Assembly: GCA_902589505.1 (NCBI GenBank)
Contig: CACITE010000007.1
Location: 1-57,130 of the forward strand
Direction of reading: 5' to 3'
DNA length: 57,130 bases
DNA from: an uncultured Pelagibacteraceae bacterium
Lineage (GTDB): Bacteria > Pseudomonadota > Alphaproteobacteria > Pelagibacterales > Pelagibacteraceae
Each line of letters opens with the position of its first letter. Position 1 is the stretch's first letter. Shown in pieces: positions 37,314-46,819 of this stretch. The position numbers and the translations under genes were made by a program. The notes under the pieces are model-generated. The model was not told the origin of the DNA, searched no databases, and saw nothing but the letters and a program-made list of their open reading frames with translations.

Positions 37314-38189
37314 TTATTTCCAGCGATTATGTGACCAAATCCATTGCTTGGGATTTTTAATTATCATTTTCTCAATGATATGATTAATTTTAAGTGTAAT
37401 ATTTTTAGTATCTTCTTCGGCGTTACCTGTTTTTTCAATTTTATATGGTTCGTGTATGGTCATTTCAAAACTAGGACCTACTTTTCTTTCCAAAGAAATG
37501 GGTACTAATTTGCAATTATACTTTAAAGCTATTTGCGCAGGTATAGTTGTGGTGTGAGCAGGTTTATTAAAAAAAAGAGTTCTAGGCCCTTCACTGACAC
37601 GTTGATCTACCATTAGAGCAATGCTGTAACCATCTTTAATTTTACTTATTATTTCTCTCATGCCCATTCTGCCTTTTGGAATTTGATTAGGGCAAATATA
37701 CTTCATTCTTAAATATTCCATTAATGGATTTAAAAAAAAATTATTTAAAGGCCTATATATTGCGGCACATTTAATTCCGGATTTATCTAATTCCATCGCC
37801 ATAAGTTCAAAATTTGCAAAATGGCCAGAATAAAAAATTACAGCTTCGTTATTTTTTTTAATTTGATTTAAATAATTGACCCCATTTATTTTTATATGAT
37901 TAAAATTTGTTCTGTTAAATTTAAAATCCTTTAAAAAAACATATTCTGCAAAAGTTCTTCCAATATTTGACCACATACCATTAATAATTTCAGTTACTTT
38001 TTGCTCATCAATTTTCCCTAACCCGATTTTAATATTTTGCTTGGTAATCTGCGTTGATCTAAAAAGTGGGCCAATAAGTTTTCCTAAAATATTTCCTAAA
38101 GCAGATGCATTTCTTAATCCTATTATTTTAAAAATAGTAAATAATGAAATTATGCTTATAAATTCAAAAAAGTATTTTAAAATTTTCAT
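37314..38189 (-). CDS. lpxL: Lipid A biosynthesis acyltransferase (LpxL/HtrB type)
   Basis: Adds a secondary acyl chain to Kdo2-lipid A precursor at the inner membrane. 291 residues with an N-terminal hydrophobic anchor, the catalytic H-x4-E in SGHFANFELM (near 121-130), AIYRPLNN near 143, and DQRVSEGP near 194. The start overlaps lpxK by four bases. Which position it acylates cannot be told. Confidence 0.92.
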   Translation of the reverse strand: MKILKYFFEFISIISLFTIFKIIGLRNASALGNILGKLIGPLFRSTQITKQNIKIGLGKIDEQKVTEIINGMWSNIGRTFAEYVFLKDFKFNRTNFNHIKINGVNYLNQIKKNNEAVIFYSGHFANFELMAMELDKSGIKCAAIYRPLNNFFLNPLMEYLRMKYICPNQIPKGRMGMREIISKIKDGYSIALMVDQRVSEGPRTLFFNKPAHTTTIPAQIALKYNCKLVPISLERKVGPSFEMTIHEPYKIEKTGNAEEDTKNITLKINHIIEKMIIKNPKQWIWSHNRWK

Positions 38190-39115
38190 ATAATTTTTTT
38201 TATTTCTTCAATAAATTGATTTTTATTTTCAATTTCAATATTTATTTTTATATATTTAATTTTTTCTCTATAATTTTTAGGGATTCTAAAATAATCTTTT
38301 TCAGTTGTTGTTAAAATACTATTATTTTCCTTTATTTTATCTAATAAATTTTTTAATTCATATTCCGTATATCTATGATGATCAGGAAATTTTATTGTTT
38401 CCAAAACATTTAATTTATGATTCTTTAATAAATCAAAAAAATTCTCTGGATTTCCAATACCAGCAAAAGCAGTAATTTTTTTTTGTTTAAATTCTTCGAT
38501 ATTTTCTGGTTTATAACTGCTATAAAAAATTTTAATTACATTGTTTTTTTTTAGTATTTTATTTTCCATATTCTCATTTTTTTTTCCATTTATCATTACG
38601 CAATCTGCTCTTTTTAAAGCAGAAAGATTTTCTCTTAGAGGACCAGACGGTATGGTCAATCCATTGCCAACCCATTGCTTTTCATTAAAACAAACTATAG
38701 AAAAATTTTTTTTTATGGAAAAATCCTGAAATCCGTCATCAAGAACAACAACATTTGCATTATTTTTTTTTGCTTCTTCAATAGCTTTTGATCTTTTTTT
38801 ATTTTGGTAAATTGGACCGATTTTTTCTTGAAGTTTTACTTCGTCCTGAAACAATTTATATTCTTTTCTAATAAAAGCAGGGTTTGCTTTTAGATCTTTT
38901 AAAATTGAAAATATTTCAATGCATAATGGCGTTTTTCCAGTTCCACCTATATATATATTGCCAACACAAATAACAGGTATAGTGGATTCTTTAGTTTTAG
39001 TTACAAGGCGATTCAATAAACTTAATAGCTTAATCAACAATGAGATTGGAAAAAGCAAAACTGAAAAAAAGGAGATTTGATTTTTATCCCAAAACTTTGG
39101 TTTAAAAAAATTCAT
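38186..39115 (-). CDS. lpxK: Tetraacyldisaccharide 4'-kinase
   Basis: Phosphorylates the 4' position of the lipid A disaccharide. P-loop kinase with an N-terminal membrane-associated helix; Walker A is NIYIGGTGKTPLCIE near 53-67, then VVLDDGFQDFSI near 117-128 and TTEKDYFRI near 274. Length of 309 is typical. Sits between waaA and lpxL in a compact lipid A set. Confidence 0.95.
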   Translation of the reverse strand: MNFFKPKFWDKNQISFFSVLLFPISLLIKLLSLLNRLVTKTKESTIPVICVGNIYIGGTGKTPLCIEIFSILKDLKANPAFIRKEYKLFQDEVKLQEKIGPIYQNKKRSKAIEEAKKNNANVVVLDDGFQDFSIKKNFSIVCFNEKQWVGNGLTIPSGPLRENLSALKRADCVMINGKKNENMENKILKKNNVIKIFYSSYKPENIEEFKQKKITAFAGIGNPENFFDLLKNHKLNVLETIKFPDHHRYTEYELKNLLDKIKENNSILTTTEKDYFRIPKNYREKIKYIKINIEIENKNQFIEEIKKII

Positions 39116-39124
39116 CTAAATTAT

Positions 39125-40402
39125 TTATATATATTTTTTTAATTCTAAGATCACACTATCAAATATATTTTGTCCGTAATTTTCTATTTTATTTGTAATC
39201 TCATCGTTTTTTTCTCTATTTTCATTAAATTCTTCAACTAGAGATAGACTTAATTCCTCTGAATTTTTGATCATTTTTGTAACACCCATTTCTTTTAAAT
39301 ATTCATAAATTTCAGCAAAGTTGCTTACGTTTGGACCGTGAAAAATTTTGCAGCCAAATCTTGCAGGTTCAATTGGGTTTTGTCCACTATTCATTATTAG
39401 AGTTTTTACCAACGACTTTCCTACAAAAACATATTTGGAAATATTATAAAACTTCAGAGATTCCCCAAAAGAATCTACTAACAATATATCTGTATTTTCA
39501 TTTATCTGATTGGGGTCACTATAAAAGGCAACTTGCAAATTAAGATTTGATAATTCAGTTTTAATTTTTTCCGCTCTATCAATATGTCTTGGTATTATAA
39601 TGGTTAAAATGTCGTTGTGATTTTTTTTAATTTTGATATGAGATTTTGCGCACAACAATTCTTCTGTTGCATGAGTGCTAGCCGCACACCATATTTTTCT
39701 ATTTTTTATTTTGTCTAAGAAAAGAGGATTTAATTCTAGATTTAATTTATTTTTAGTTTGTGAAAATTTAAGATTACCATAATTTTTTATATTTTTAGCT
39801 CCTAAAATTTTGAGAAAATTTTCACTCTGTCTATTTGATGCAATACATATTTCAAATTTTGAAAATATTTTTTTTGCAAAAATTTTAGCCAACCTCCATC
39901 TTCTAAAAGATTTTTCTGTTATTCTTGCATTTAATAATAATAAGGGAATTTCTTTTTTAGATGCACTTAAAATTAAATTGGGCCAAATTTCAGAATCAAT
40001 AAAAATAGATAAATTTGGCTTCCAATGTTCTAAAAATTTTTTTACTAAGATTGGTATATCTATTGGTAAATATTGGTGAACCACTTTTGCATTTTGTTTG
40101 TATTTTTTTTCTAGAATTTTTCCTGAGCTTAAAGTTATGGATGTTAATAAAATTTTATTGATTTTTTTTTCCTCTATAAAATTTTCAATTAATGGAAGAA
40201 TGCTCATTGCTTCTCCAACGCTAGCTACATGAAACCAAATTAAAAATCCACCACCTCTTTCTATGTTTATTTTAGATAATTTTTCTTTATATCTTATACT
40301 ATCTTCTTTTTTTCTTAATTTTCTAAAATATAAATAAATTGGAACAAAAGGGTAGAAAAGGTATGTAAAAATTTTATACCATGTATACATAAAATTATGC
40401 AC
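39125..40402 (-). CDS. waaA: Kdo transferase
   Basis: Transfers 3-deoxy-D-manno-octulosonate to lipid A precursor; GT30 family with an N-terminal membrane anchor (MYTWYKIFTYLFYPFVPIYL). Recognisable are FHVASVGEAMSILPL near 52-66 with the catalytic Glu, PIDIPILVKKFLEHWKP, and SEIWPNLI near 134-141. Length of 425 is normal. The frame starts eight bases inside the end of the ABC exporter gene. Confidence 0.94.
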   Translation of the reverse strand: MHNFMYTWYKIFTYLFYPFVPIYLYFRKLRKKEDSIRYKEKLSKINIERGGGFLIWFHVASVGEAMSILPLIENFIEEKKINKILLTSITLSSGKILEKKYKQNAKVVHQYLPIDIPILVKKFLEHWKPNLSIFIDSEIWPNLILSASKKEIPLLLLNARITEKSFRRWRLAKIFAKKIFSKFEICIASNRQSENFLKILGAKNIKNYGNLKFSQTKNKLNLELNPLFLDKIKNRKIWCAASTHATEELLCAKSHIKIKKNHNDILTIIIPRHIDRAEKIKTELSNLNLQVAFYSDPNQINENTDILLVDSFGESLKFYNISKYVFVGKSLVKTLIMNSGQNPIEPARFGCKIFHGPNVSNFAEIYEYLKEMGVTKMIKNSEELSLSLVEEFNENREKNDEITNKIENYGQNIFDSVILELKKYI

Positions 40403-42140
40403 TTAACTGTTTGCTGTATAGATTTTTGTAAAGCATGGAATTTTCTAGGAGCTCCTTATGAGTTCCGATGTCGACAATTTTGCCATGATTCAAAACAAAG
40501 ATTTTATTTGCTCGAATAATCGTTGATAGTCTATGCGCAATAACCAATGTGGTTTTGTTTTTTGTCAAATTTATAATTGCATTTTGAACTTTTTCTTCAG
40601 ATTCTGAATCTAATGAAGAAGTAGCCTCATCCAGTAGTATTATGGGAGAATTTTTTAGTACAGCCCTAGCGATAGAAATTCTTTGTTTTTGACCACCTGA
40701 TAGTTTTATACCATTTTCTCCAATCATTGTTTCATACGATTTTGGTAAGCTTTCTATAAATTCATTAGCAGCTGCAAAATCACAAGCCTTTTTTATTTGT
40801 TCGTCCGATGCATCTAATTTTGCATAAGCTATATTTGCTCGAACAGTATCATCAAATAGCATTATGTCTTGTGCTACCATAGATATATTTTTTCTTAAGG
40901 AGGATAACCTCACTTTAGAAATATTTTGTCCATCAATACAAACTTCTCCTTCTCCAGGATCGTAAAATCTTGGTAGCAAATTTATGATCGTGCTTTTTCC
41001 AGCTCCACTGTGGCCCACCAATGCAATAGTACTGCCCCCATCAATTTTTATATTAATGTTTTTTACGGCAGCAATATCAGTATTGGGATAAATGAAACTT
41101 ACTTTTTTAAATTCTATAAATCCTTTGTCAATTTTTAAATTGGAAAGATTTTCATTTTCTTTAATACTGGGTTTAGTATCCAGGACTTTAAACACTCTCT
41201 CGGCCCCTGCTGCTCCTTGGTAAAATAACATATTTATTGTCGCCAATGAACGAATTGGTTGATAGGCCAACATCATAGCGGTTAAAAAAGAAAAAAAATT
41301 ATTGATTCCCATTTCTCCGCTTGAAATTAAAAATCCAGAATAATAGATAAATGAAGCTATCATTATACCAGTTAAAAACTCCATTATAGGTGTTGCTCTT
41401 ATCATGATAAATCCAATTTTATTTCTTATATTTTTATTTGATGTTAGTATTTTATTTGATCTATCCAATTCAAATTTTTCTTGTTGAAAAATTTTAATCA
41501 TTCTTGAGCCTTTCAGCATTTCTGTTAAATAGCTTACTAAATTAGCGTTAAGCACTGTGCTTTCTTTAGTAGCTTTTCCTATTCTTTTTCCAAGAGATTT
41601 AGCAACAAAAGCAGCCAACGGCATCATAAGCATAGCAAAAAATGCAAGCTTCCAATTTTGATAAAACATTAGAGATACTAAAACAATTAAAGTTAAAGTA
41701 TCTTTCATCAAGTTTAGAACTCCATTACTTACCAACGAATTAACTTGACCCACGTCATATGTGATATGTGAAATATACTGACCAGAATGTTTTGATTCCA
41801 ATGTGTGTAAATCAGATTTTAAAATAGTAGAAGAAATTTGATTTTGTATAGTTAGAACGATTTCATTACCCACTTTAATTAATATGGTTCTTGCCAAATA
41901 TAAGGTTGTCCCCTTGCACGCAAAGGCTAAAACAATTGCAATTGGAATTAATAGCATCATTGTTTCATCTTTTTGTATAAACATTTTTTCAATTGCGGGA
42001 TCAAGCAACCATGCTATGGCCGCTGTACTGCCCGCAACTCCAAAAGCTAAAAAAAGTGAAATTATAATTTTATTTAAGTATTTTTTTACGTATTCAATGT
42101 ACAGTCTTAATAAAATTTTTTTTAGGGTTTGAAAGTTCAT
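40395..42140 (-). CDS. MsbA-like ABC exporter (lipid A/lipid flippase type)
   Basis: Half-size ABC exporter of 581 residues: six-helix domain (about 25-320) then ATPase domain with Walker A GHSGAGKST, the LSGGQKQRISIARA signature, and Walker B IILLDEATSSLD. Similar exporters move lipid A across the inner membrane. Position just upstream of waaA, lpxK and lpxL supports a lipid A role, but multidrug or other lipid substrates are possible. Its ATG is adjacent to the ubiA stop. Confidence 0.85.
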   Translation of the reverse strand: MNFQTLKKILLRLYIEYVKKYLNKIIISLFLAFGVAGSTAAIAWLLDPAIEKMFIQKDETMMLLIPIAIVLAFACKGTTLYLARTILIKVGNEIVLTIQNQISSTILKSDLHTLESKHSGQYISHITYDVGQVNSLVSNGVLNLMKDTLTLIVLVSLMFYQNWKLAFFAMLMMPLAAFVAKSLGKRIGKATKESTVLNANLVSYLTEMLKGSRMIKIFQQEKFELDRSNKILTSNKNIRNKIGFIMIRATPIMEFLTGIMIASFIYYSGFLISSGEMGINNFFSFLTAMMLAYQPIRSLATINMLFYQGAAGAERVFKVLDTKPSIKENENLSNLKIDKGFIEFKKVSFIYPNTDIAAVKNINIKIDGGSTIALVGHSGAGKSTIINLLPRFYDPGEGEVCIDGQNISKVRLSSLRKNISMVAQDIMLFDDTVRANIAYAKLDASDEQIKKACDFAAANEFIESLPKSYETMIGENGIKLSGGQKQRISIARAVLKNSPIILLDEATSSLDSESEEKVQNAIINLTKNKTTLVIAHRLSTIIRANKIFVLNHGKIVDIGTHKELLENSMLYKNLYSKQLSA

Positions 42141-43003
42141 TATAAATTAAAAGAGTAGATAAATAAAAAAACAAACAATCCTGTTAAATTATTTATTTTA
42201 AAACAAAAAAGACAAGAATCAGGATTATTAACTTTAAAATTCTTTATCTGGTAAATTAAAGTTGATATGAAAAAAACTGACAACGATAGTATATATTTAT
42301 CTAATTTCATCAAAAGACCTAATATTAAAATACATAAAACAAACAAGCTATAGCAGGTTCCAACAAATACTTTCGCATTATTTTTAAATTTAATTGATGT
42401 TGATTTAACGCCAATAATTTCATCGTCTTTAATGTCCTGAAGTCCATAAATCGTGTCATAACCGAGTGTCCAAAATATGGCTGATAAATACAAAATAATT
42501 GGTTCAATAGATATATTATTTGCTATTGATGTCCAGCCCATTATTATTCCCCAGCTAAAAGTTAATCCCAAAAAAAGTTGTGGCCAATATGTAATTCTTT
42601 TCATAAAGGGATAGGTAAAAGCCAAAGTCATTGAACCTATTCCAAGCGCTACTGTTAAAAAATTGAATTGTAAAAGTACTAAAAATGCCATCAGGCAAAG
42701 AAAAATTATATAAAAAAAAGCTTTAAAAATTGAAATTTTTCCAGATGCGACTGGTCTTTCTTTGGTTCTCTCAACTTTTTTGTCAATATTTCTATCTACG
42801 ACATCGTTAAAAATACAACCCGCACTTCGCATCAAAACTGAACCTAAAAAAAATAATAATATATGTTTTAAATATAAAACTGTTTCTCCGCTGTAATAAT
42901 AGGCAAGCGTTAAACCCCACACACATGGCCAAAACAAAAGTAGAAAGCCTATGGGTTTATTTAGTCTAGTTAATTGAATAAATATTTTAATATTTTCCAT
43001 CAA
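42140..43003 (-). CDS. ubiA: 4-hydroxybenzoate polyprenyltransferase
   Basis: Prenylates 4-hydroxybenzoate in ubiquinone synthesis. Membrane protein with about nine helices and two Asp-rich metal motifs: NDVVDRNIDKKVERTK near 66-81 and DIKDDEIIGVKST near 192-204. The GYDTIYGLQD stretch also marks UbiA. Length of 287 is normal. It overlaps the oxidoreductase gene upstream by four bases. Confidence 0.95.
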   Translation of the reverse strand: MMENIKIFIQLTRLNKPIGFLLLFWPCVWGLTLAYYYSGETVLYLKHILLFFLGSVLMRSAGCIFNDVVDRNIDKKVERTKERPVASGKISIFKAFFYIIFLCLMAFLVLLQFNFLTVALGIGSMTLAFTYPFMKRITYWPQLFLGLTFSWGIIMGWTSIANNISIEPIILYLSAIFWTLGYDTIYGLQDIKDDEIIGVKSTSIKFKNNAKVFVGTCYSLFVLCILILGLLMKLDKYILSLSVFFISTLIYQIKNFKVNNPDSCLFCFKINNLTGLFVFLFIYSFNL

Positions 43004-43974
43004 GGAATAATAATTGCTGGACCAATAATTTTTCTTGCTTCCAAATCCTTATGAGATTGAATCACATTATCCAGTTTATATTTATCAAATATTTTTATTT
43101 TTACTCTTCCAAATTTTATTTGTTCAAATAATTTTTCAGCACCCTCATTTAACAAATTTTTATTTGTAAAATAATGGCCGCCTGTTGGGCGAGTAAAAAA
43201 TAGGCTTTTTGGCATTATATGTTTTTTTACATCTATATTTTTTACTGGACCAGAAGCATTTCCAAAAGAAACCATCATTCCTGTGTTTTTTAAACAAGCT
43301 ATAGAATCTTCAAAAGTTTTTGCTCCCACACCATCGTAGACCACAGGAACTCCATTACCTTTTGTAAAATTCATAACTTTTTCAACAAAATTTTCTTTAG
43401 AATAATTTATAACCAAATCGCAACCATTTTTTTTTGCTACGCTTATTTTTTCATCCGATCCTACTGTTCCAATAACTTTACATCCAAGGCCTTTAGCCCA
43501 CTGACAAAAAATTTGTCCAACACCACCCGCTGCAGCATGAAAAAGCACAGTGTCATTAGCTTTTACTGGGTAAGTTTTATACAAAAGATAATAAACTGTA
43601 AGACCTTTTGTCATTATTGATGCAGCAATCTCTAAACTAATTCCATCCGGTATTTTTACTACTTTGTCAGCAGGATAAATTCTTTCTTCAGCATAAGATC
43701 CAATCGGAGCGCCTCCATACGCAATGTTATCTCCAACGTTTAAATCTTTCACCTTTGCGCCAATTTTTTTTATAATTCCCGAAGCTTCTACTCCAATGCC
43801 AGAGGGCAGAGAAAGGGGATATAATCCAGATCTATGATAGGTATCAATATAATTAAGACCAATTGCTTTGGTTTCAATTAAAACATCATTAGGTCCAGGC
43901 TCTCCTATTTTTACATTTTCTATCTGAAGAACTTCAGGACCACCATTTTTTTCAATTTTTACTACTCTTGCCAT
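43000..43974 (-). CDS. NADPH:quinone oxidoreductase-like (MDR family)
   Basis: 324-residue medium-chain reductase without zinc ligands, like QOR of E. coli. Seen: the N-terminal KIGEPGPNDVLIETKAIGLN region, GIGVEASGIIKKIG near 59-72, the Rossmann motif HAAAGGVGQIFCQWAK near 145-160, and VVYDGVGAKTFEDS near 211. It would use NADPH to reduce a quinone or enone. Being next to ubiA suggests a quinone link, but that is inference. Confidence 0.9.
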   Translation of the reverse strand: MARVVKIEKNGGPEVLQIENVKIGEPGPNDVLIETKAIGLNYIDTYHRSGLYPLSLPSGIGVEASGIIKKIGAKVKDLNVGDNIAYGGAPIGSYAEERIYPADKVVKIPDGISLEIAASIMTKGLTVYYLLYKTYPVKANDTVLFHAAAGGVGQIFCQWAKGLGCKVIGTVGSDEKISVAKKNGCDLVINYSKENFVEKVMNFTKGNGVPVVYDGVGAKTFEDSIACLKNTGMMVSFGNASGPVKNIDVKKHIMPKSLFFTRPTGGHYFTNKNLLNEGAEKLFEQIKFGRVKIKIFDKYKLDNVIQSHKDLEARKIIGPAIIIP

Positions 43975-44211
43975 TTATTTACTATGAGAACCATCACAGA
44001 ATGGTTGATTATTGGTTTGCTTACAAATGCATAAATATATTTTTTTAGTTTCTTCGATTTTAAAGATTACAGGTCTATACTCAGTATCCTTGTGAGAGTT
44101 GTCACAAAAAGGTTGTTTTTTACTTAATCCACAACTACACCATGCATAATTTTTTCCCTTTACTGCATCAAATATATACGGTTCGTTTCCTGCTCTTTTT
44201 TCTTTGTTCAT
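43975..44211 (-). CDS. Tandem CDGSH iron-sulfur domain protein
   Basis: 78-residue protein with two complete CDGSH-type [2Fe-2S] motifs: CSCGLSKKQPFCDNSH near 25-40 and CICKQTNNQPFCDGSH near 61-76. The three Cys and one His per motif are intact. Such small bacterial two-motif proteins are redox or Fe-S proteins of unknown partner. It abuts the oxidoreductase gene and follows the HAD gene, so it may share their redox role. Confidence 0.93.
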   Translation of the reverse strand: MNKEKRAGNEPYIFDAVKGKNYAWCSCGLSKKQPFCDNSHKDTEYRPVIFKIEETKKIYLCICKQTNNQPFCDGSHSK

Positions 44212-44220
44212 TTTTTTTCT

Positions 44221-44889
44221 TTAAATAATTTTTAGCAATTCTTCTAAATTGTTTATAACATATTTTGGTTTATAACTTAATTTATCAAACACTTTATTTA
44301 ATCGATTAACCCACACGGCATTATATCCAAAAATACCTCCACCAGAAACATCCCAAGTATTTGAACTCATAAAACAAACATTTTCTGGTTTACAGCTGTA
44401 CTTTTTAATGGGTATTTCATAAACCTTTGAATCGGGTTTATAAATACCGACAGTTTCGATAGAAAAAATATCATCAAAATAATTTTTTATATTATTACTT
44501 TTTACTAATCCCTGCAGAAGATCTGGAGTTCCGTTGGACAAAATAGCAATTTTAATATTTCTAGTTTTAAGGCCGTCTAAACATTTTTTTACTTCAGGGT
44601 AGGGGTTAAGTTTTTTATATAAATCTAACAATTCATTTCTCATTTCTTTTTTTATTTTATAAGTTTCCATTGTATGATCTAAGGAGTCTTCTGTAATTTC
44701 CCAAAAATTTTTATGTTTTTTCATAAGACTTCTCAACCAAGTATACTCAAGCTGGGTAGTTCTCCAGGCGTTAGCAAAACCTTCCCATTTGTTTCCAAGC
44801 TTTTCTTTACATTGTTTAGCAGCAGAATTTACATCAAATAAAGTACCGTAAGCATCAAAAACACATGCTTTAATATTTTTTATTTTCAT
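44221..44889 (-). CDS. Haloacid dehalogenase, type II
   Basis: 222-residue HAD hydrolase of the (S)-2-haloacid dehalogenase group. Motif I CVFDAYGTLFDVNS (nucleophile near Asp11), the WRTTQLEYTWLRSLM cap segment near 42-56 with the usual Arg, motif II AILSNGTPDLL near 115-125, and FMSSNTWDVSGG near 171-182. These positions fit true dehalogenases, yet natural substrates are unknown. It overlaps the MBL-fold gene upstream by four bases. Confidence 0.88.
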   Translation of the reverse strand: MKIKNIKACVFDAYGTLFDVNSAAKQCKEKLGNKWEGFANAWRTTQLEYTWLRSLMKKHKNFWEITEDSLDHTMETYKIKKEMRNELLDLYKKLNPYPEVKKCLDGLKTRNIKIAILSNGTPDLLQGLVKSNNIKNYFDDIFSIETVGIYKPDSKVYEIPIKKYSCKPENVCFMSSNTWDVSGGGIFGYNAVWVNRLNKVFDKLSYKPKYVINNLEELLKII

Positions 44890-45950
44890 AACAAATTTTC
44901 CAATTTTTGAACTTCACCAATTTTAAATATAATAGCATCATCTTTATGATAACCATACATGTTGGTTGCGTTCTTAAATCTCGCTGGTGGTTCAAAGGGA
45001 TCTTCAAGAGATAGCACTACGGTTCCCCAATGCATCCCCAAAACTTTTTTACTTTTTAAATCCTGTGCAATATTTAAAGCTTCTTCTGGATTTGTGTGAA
45101 AAATAGACTTATCTTTTTTTGGCGCTATGGGATAAAAATTATAGGCTCCTATATTAATAAAAGTTAAATCAATGGGTCCATATTTTTCTCCAAGGTCTTT
45201 ATAAATATTCCCATAACCAGTATCGCAAGCAAAAAATATTTTTTTATTTTTATATTCTATTAAAAAACTTCCCCACAAAGTTTTATCAGTGTCAGTTAGT
45301 GTCCTTTTTGACCAATGTACAGCAGGAACCAATGTAATTTTTAGATCATTAATTGTTGCTTGATCATACCAATCCATTTCTTTTACATTTTTAAATTTGT
45401 TTTTAGTAAAATACCTTCCAAGCTTAAGAGGAGTTAAAACATTTGCATTTTTATAAGGAAATTTTTTTATTGTTTTATAATCAAGATGATCATAGTGGTT
45501 GTGAGTTAACAGAAACAAATTAATCTCTGGTATTTCTTTTAAATCAATTGCGGGATCGACATATCTTTTCGGTCCAAAAATTAATGGACCCATATTTTTT
45601 GAAAAAACAGGATCAGTAATTATTGTAGTATCACCAAGTTTAATTAAAAAAGTTGCGTGCCCAATCCAGGCAACATAATCATTATTTTTATATTTGTTCA
45701 ATTTTTCTAATACTTTTTTTTTATCAATAACATGGTCAGTGGGAATATTTATTTTAATTTTTTTCTTTTCTTCATTCCACTTTGACATATCCCATTTAAA
45801 ATTAAGATCTCTTTTTGGGCTACCTTCAGGGTTTCTAAATGTTCCATCTGGTAAATGATGATAAGGTAGATCTTTCATAGTTTTTGCAAAAGTATTATAG
45901 TTTAATGAAAAAAATATTATTAATAAGTATATTAAGAAAGTTTTTTTCAT
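44886..45950 (-). CDS. Exported metallo-beta-lactamase-fold hydrolase
   Basis: 354 residues. The signal peptide MKKTFLIYLLIIFFSLNYNT ends near FAK, placing the enzyme in the periplasm. Metal site: THNHYDHLD near 149-157, plus VPAVHWS, FFACDTGYG and LGMHWGT. The GHATFLIKLGDTTIITDPVF stretch resembles the NAPE-phospholipase D/UlaG-like group. It likely hydrolyses a phosphodiester or lactone; unknown. Start kept because it is the one that gives a signal peptide. The start codon overlaps that of rsmE on the opposite strand. Confidence 0.88.
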   Translation of the reverse strand: MKKTFLIYLLIIFFSLNYNTFAKTMKDLPYHHLPDGTFRNPEGSPKRDLNFKWDMSKWNEEKKKIKINIPTDHVIDKKKVLEKLNKYKNNDYVAWIGHATFLIKLGDTTIITDPVFSKNMGPLIFGPKRYVDPAIDLKEIPEINLFLLTHNHYDHLDYKTIKKFPYKNANVLTPLKLGRYFTKNKFKNVKEMDWYDQATINDLKITLVPAVHWSKRTLTDTDKTLWGSFLIEYKNKKIFFACDTGYGNIYKDLGEKYGPIDLTFINIGAYNFYPIAPKKDKSIFHTNPEEALNIAQDLKSKKVLGMHWGTVVLSLEDPFEPPARFKNATNMYGYHKDDAIIFKIGEVQKLENLL

Positions 45951-46671
45951 GTCTTCTACAATAAGGTTATACTTTCCTGATAAAATTCAAAGTGATTTAT
46001 CACCACACTTGTCCAAAGATCAAACCCATTACCTTAAAGATGTTATGAGATTAAAAATAGGTGATAAAATATCTATTTTTAATACTTCTGGAGAATGGAA
46101 TGCAGTTATCAAAACTTATGAAAAAAAAGGAGTTAAAATAAAAATAACAGGAAAGACAAGGGACAAAGAAAATGAAAAAAATATTTGGTTAGCTTTTTCA
46201 CCAATAAAACAAAATTCATTAAATTTTACCATTCAGAAAGGTACAGAGCTGGGAGTGCAAAAATTTATTCCAATTTTAGCAGAAAGAACAATTGTTAGAG
46301 AAATTAATATTGAAAGAATCAAAAAAATTATGATTGAAGCTAGTGAACAATCTAATCGAATTTCAGTTCCAGATATTTATAAACCAGAATCATTAAAAAA
46401 CTTTTTGTCTCAGTTTCCAAAAAAAGGATCCTTGATTTTTTGTGATATTAATTCAAATCAAAATAATTTAAAAAATATTTTGGAAAAAAATATAGATGGA
46501 CCAACATGTATTCTTATAGGCCCAGAAGGTGATTTTTCAGAAAATGAAAGAAAAATGATTTTTGATTTAAATCAAACTAGTTCTATTTCTTTGGCAAAAA
46601 ATATTTTAAAATCAGAAACAGCAGCACTTTCTGCGATTACAATAGTAAACTATCACTTGAATCTAAGCTAA
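45949..46671 (+). CDS. rsmE: 16S rRNA (uracil1498-N3)-methyltransferase
   Basis: SPOUT-fold methyltransferase of 240 residues. The PUA-like N-terminus starts STIRLYFPD and HYLKDVMRLKIGD, and the C-terminal knot has LIGPEGDFSENE near 184-195 and LAKNILKSETAALSAI near 208-223, both diagnostic. The ATG shares three bases with the minus-strand start codon (CATG), so its promoter must lie in the neighbouring gene. Confidence 0.96.
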   Translation: MSSTIRLYFPDKIQSDLSPHLSKDQTHYLKDVMRLKIGDKISIFNTSGEWNAVIKTYEKKGVKIKITGKTRDKENEKNIWLAFSPIKQNSLNFTIQKGTELGVQKFIPILAERTIVREINIERIKKIMIEASEQSNRISVPDIYKPESLKNFLSQFPKKGSLIFCDINSNQNNLKNILEKNIDGPTCILIGPEGDFSENERKMIFDLNQTSSISLAKNILKSETAALSAITIVNYHLNLS

Positions 46672-46819
46672 ATTTCAAAACTGCATCAAGTTGACACATC
46701 AAATCAATTAATTTGCTTAGTCAATTCACTCTTATTGAAAAGGATTCACAGTGTAAAATATTGTTATAAAAATGAAAAAGTTGTAAAAATAGGCTTAAAA
46801 ATTTTGGGAGAAATAATAC
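46672..46819. other. Spacer upstream of the cytochrome oxidase operon
   Basis: 148 bases, AT-rich. It contains a TTGACA (46691-46696) without a convincing -10, and a TTGAAA (46735-46740) followed after 18 bases by TATTGT. One of these probably drives the oxidase operon. A GGGAG at 46806-46810 is the ribosome site of the GTG-started coxB. No gene is seen. Confidence 0.35.
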
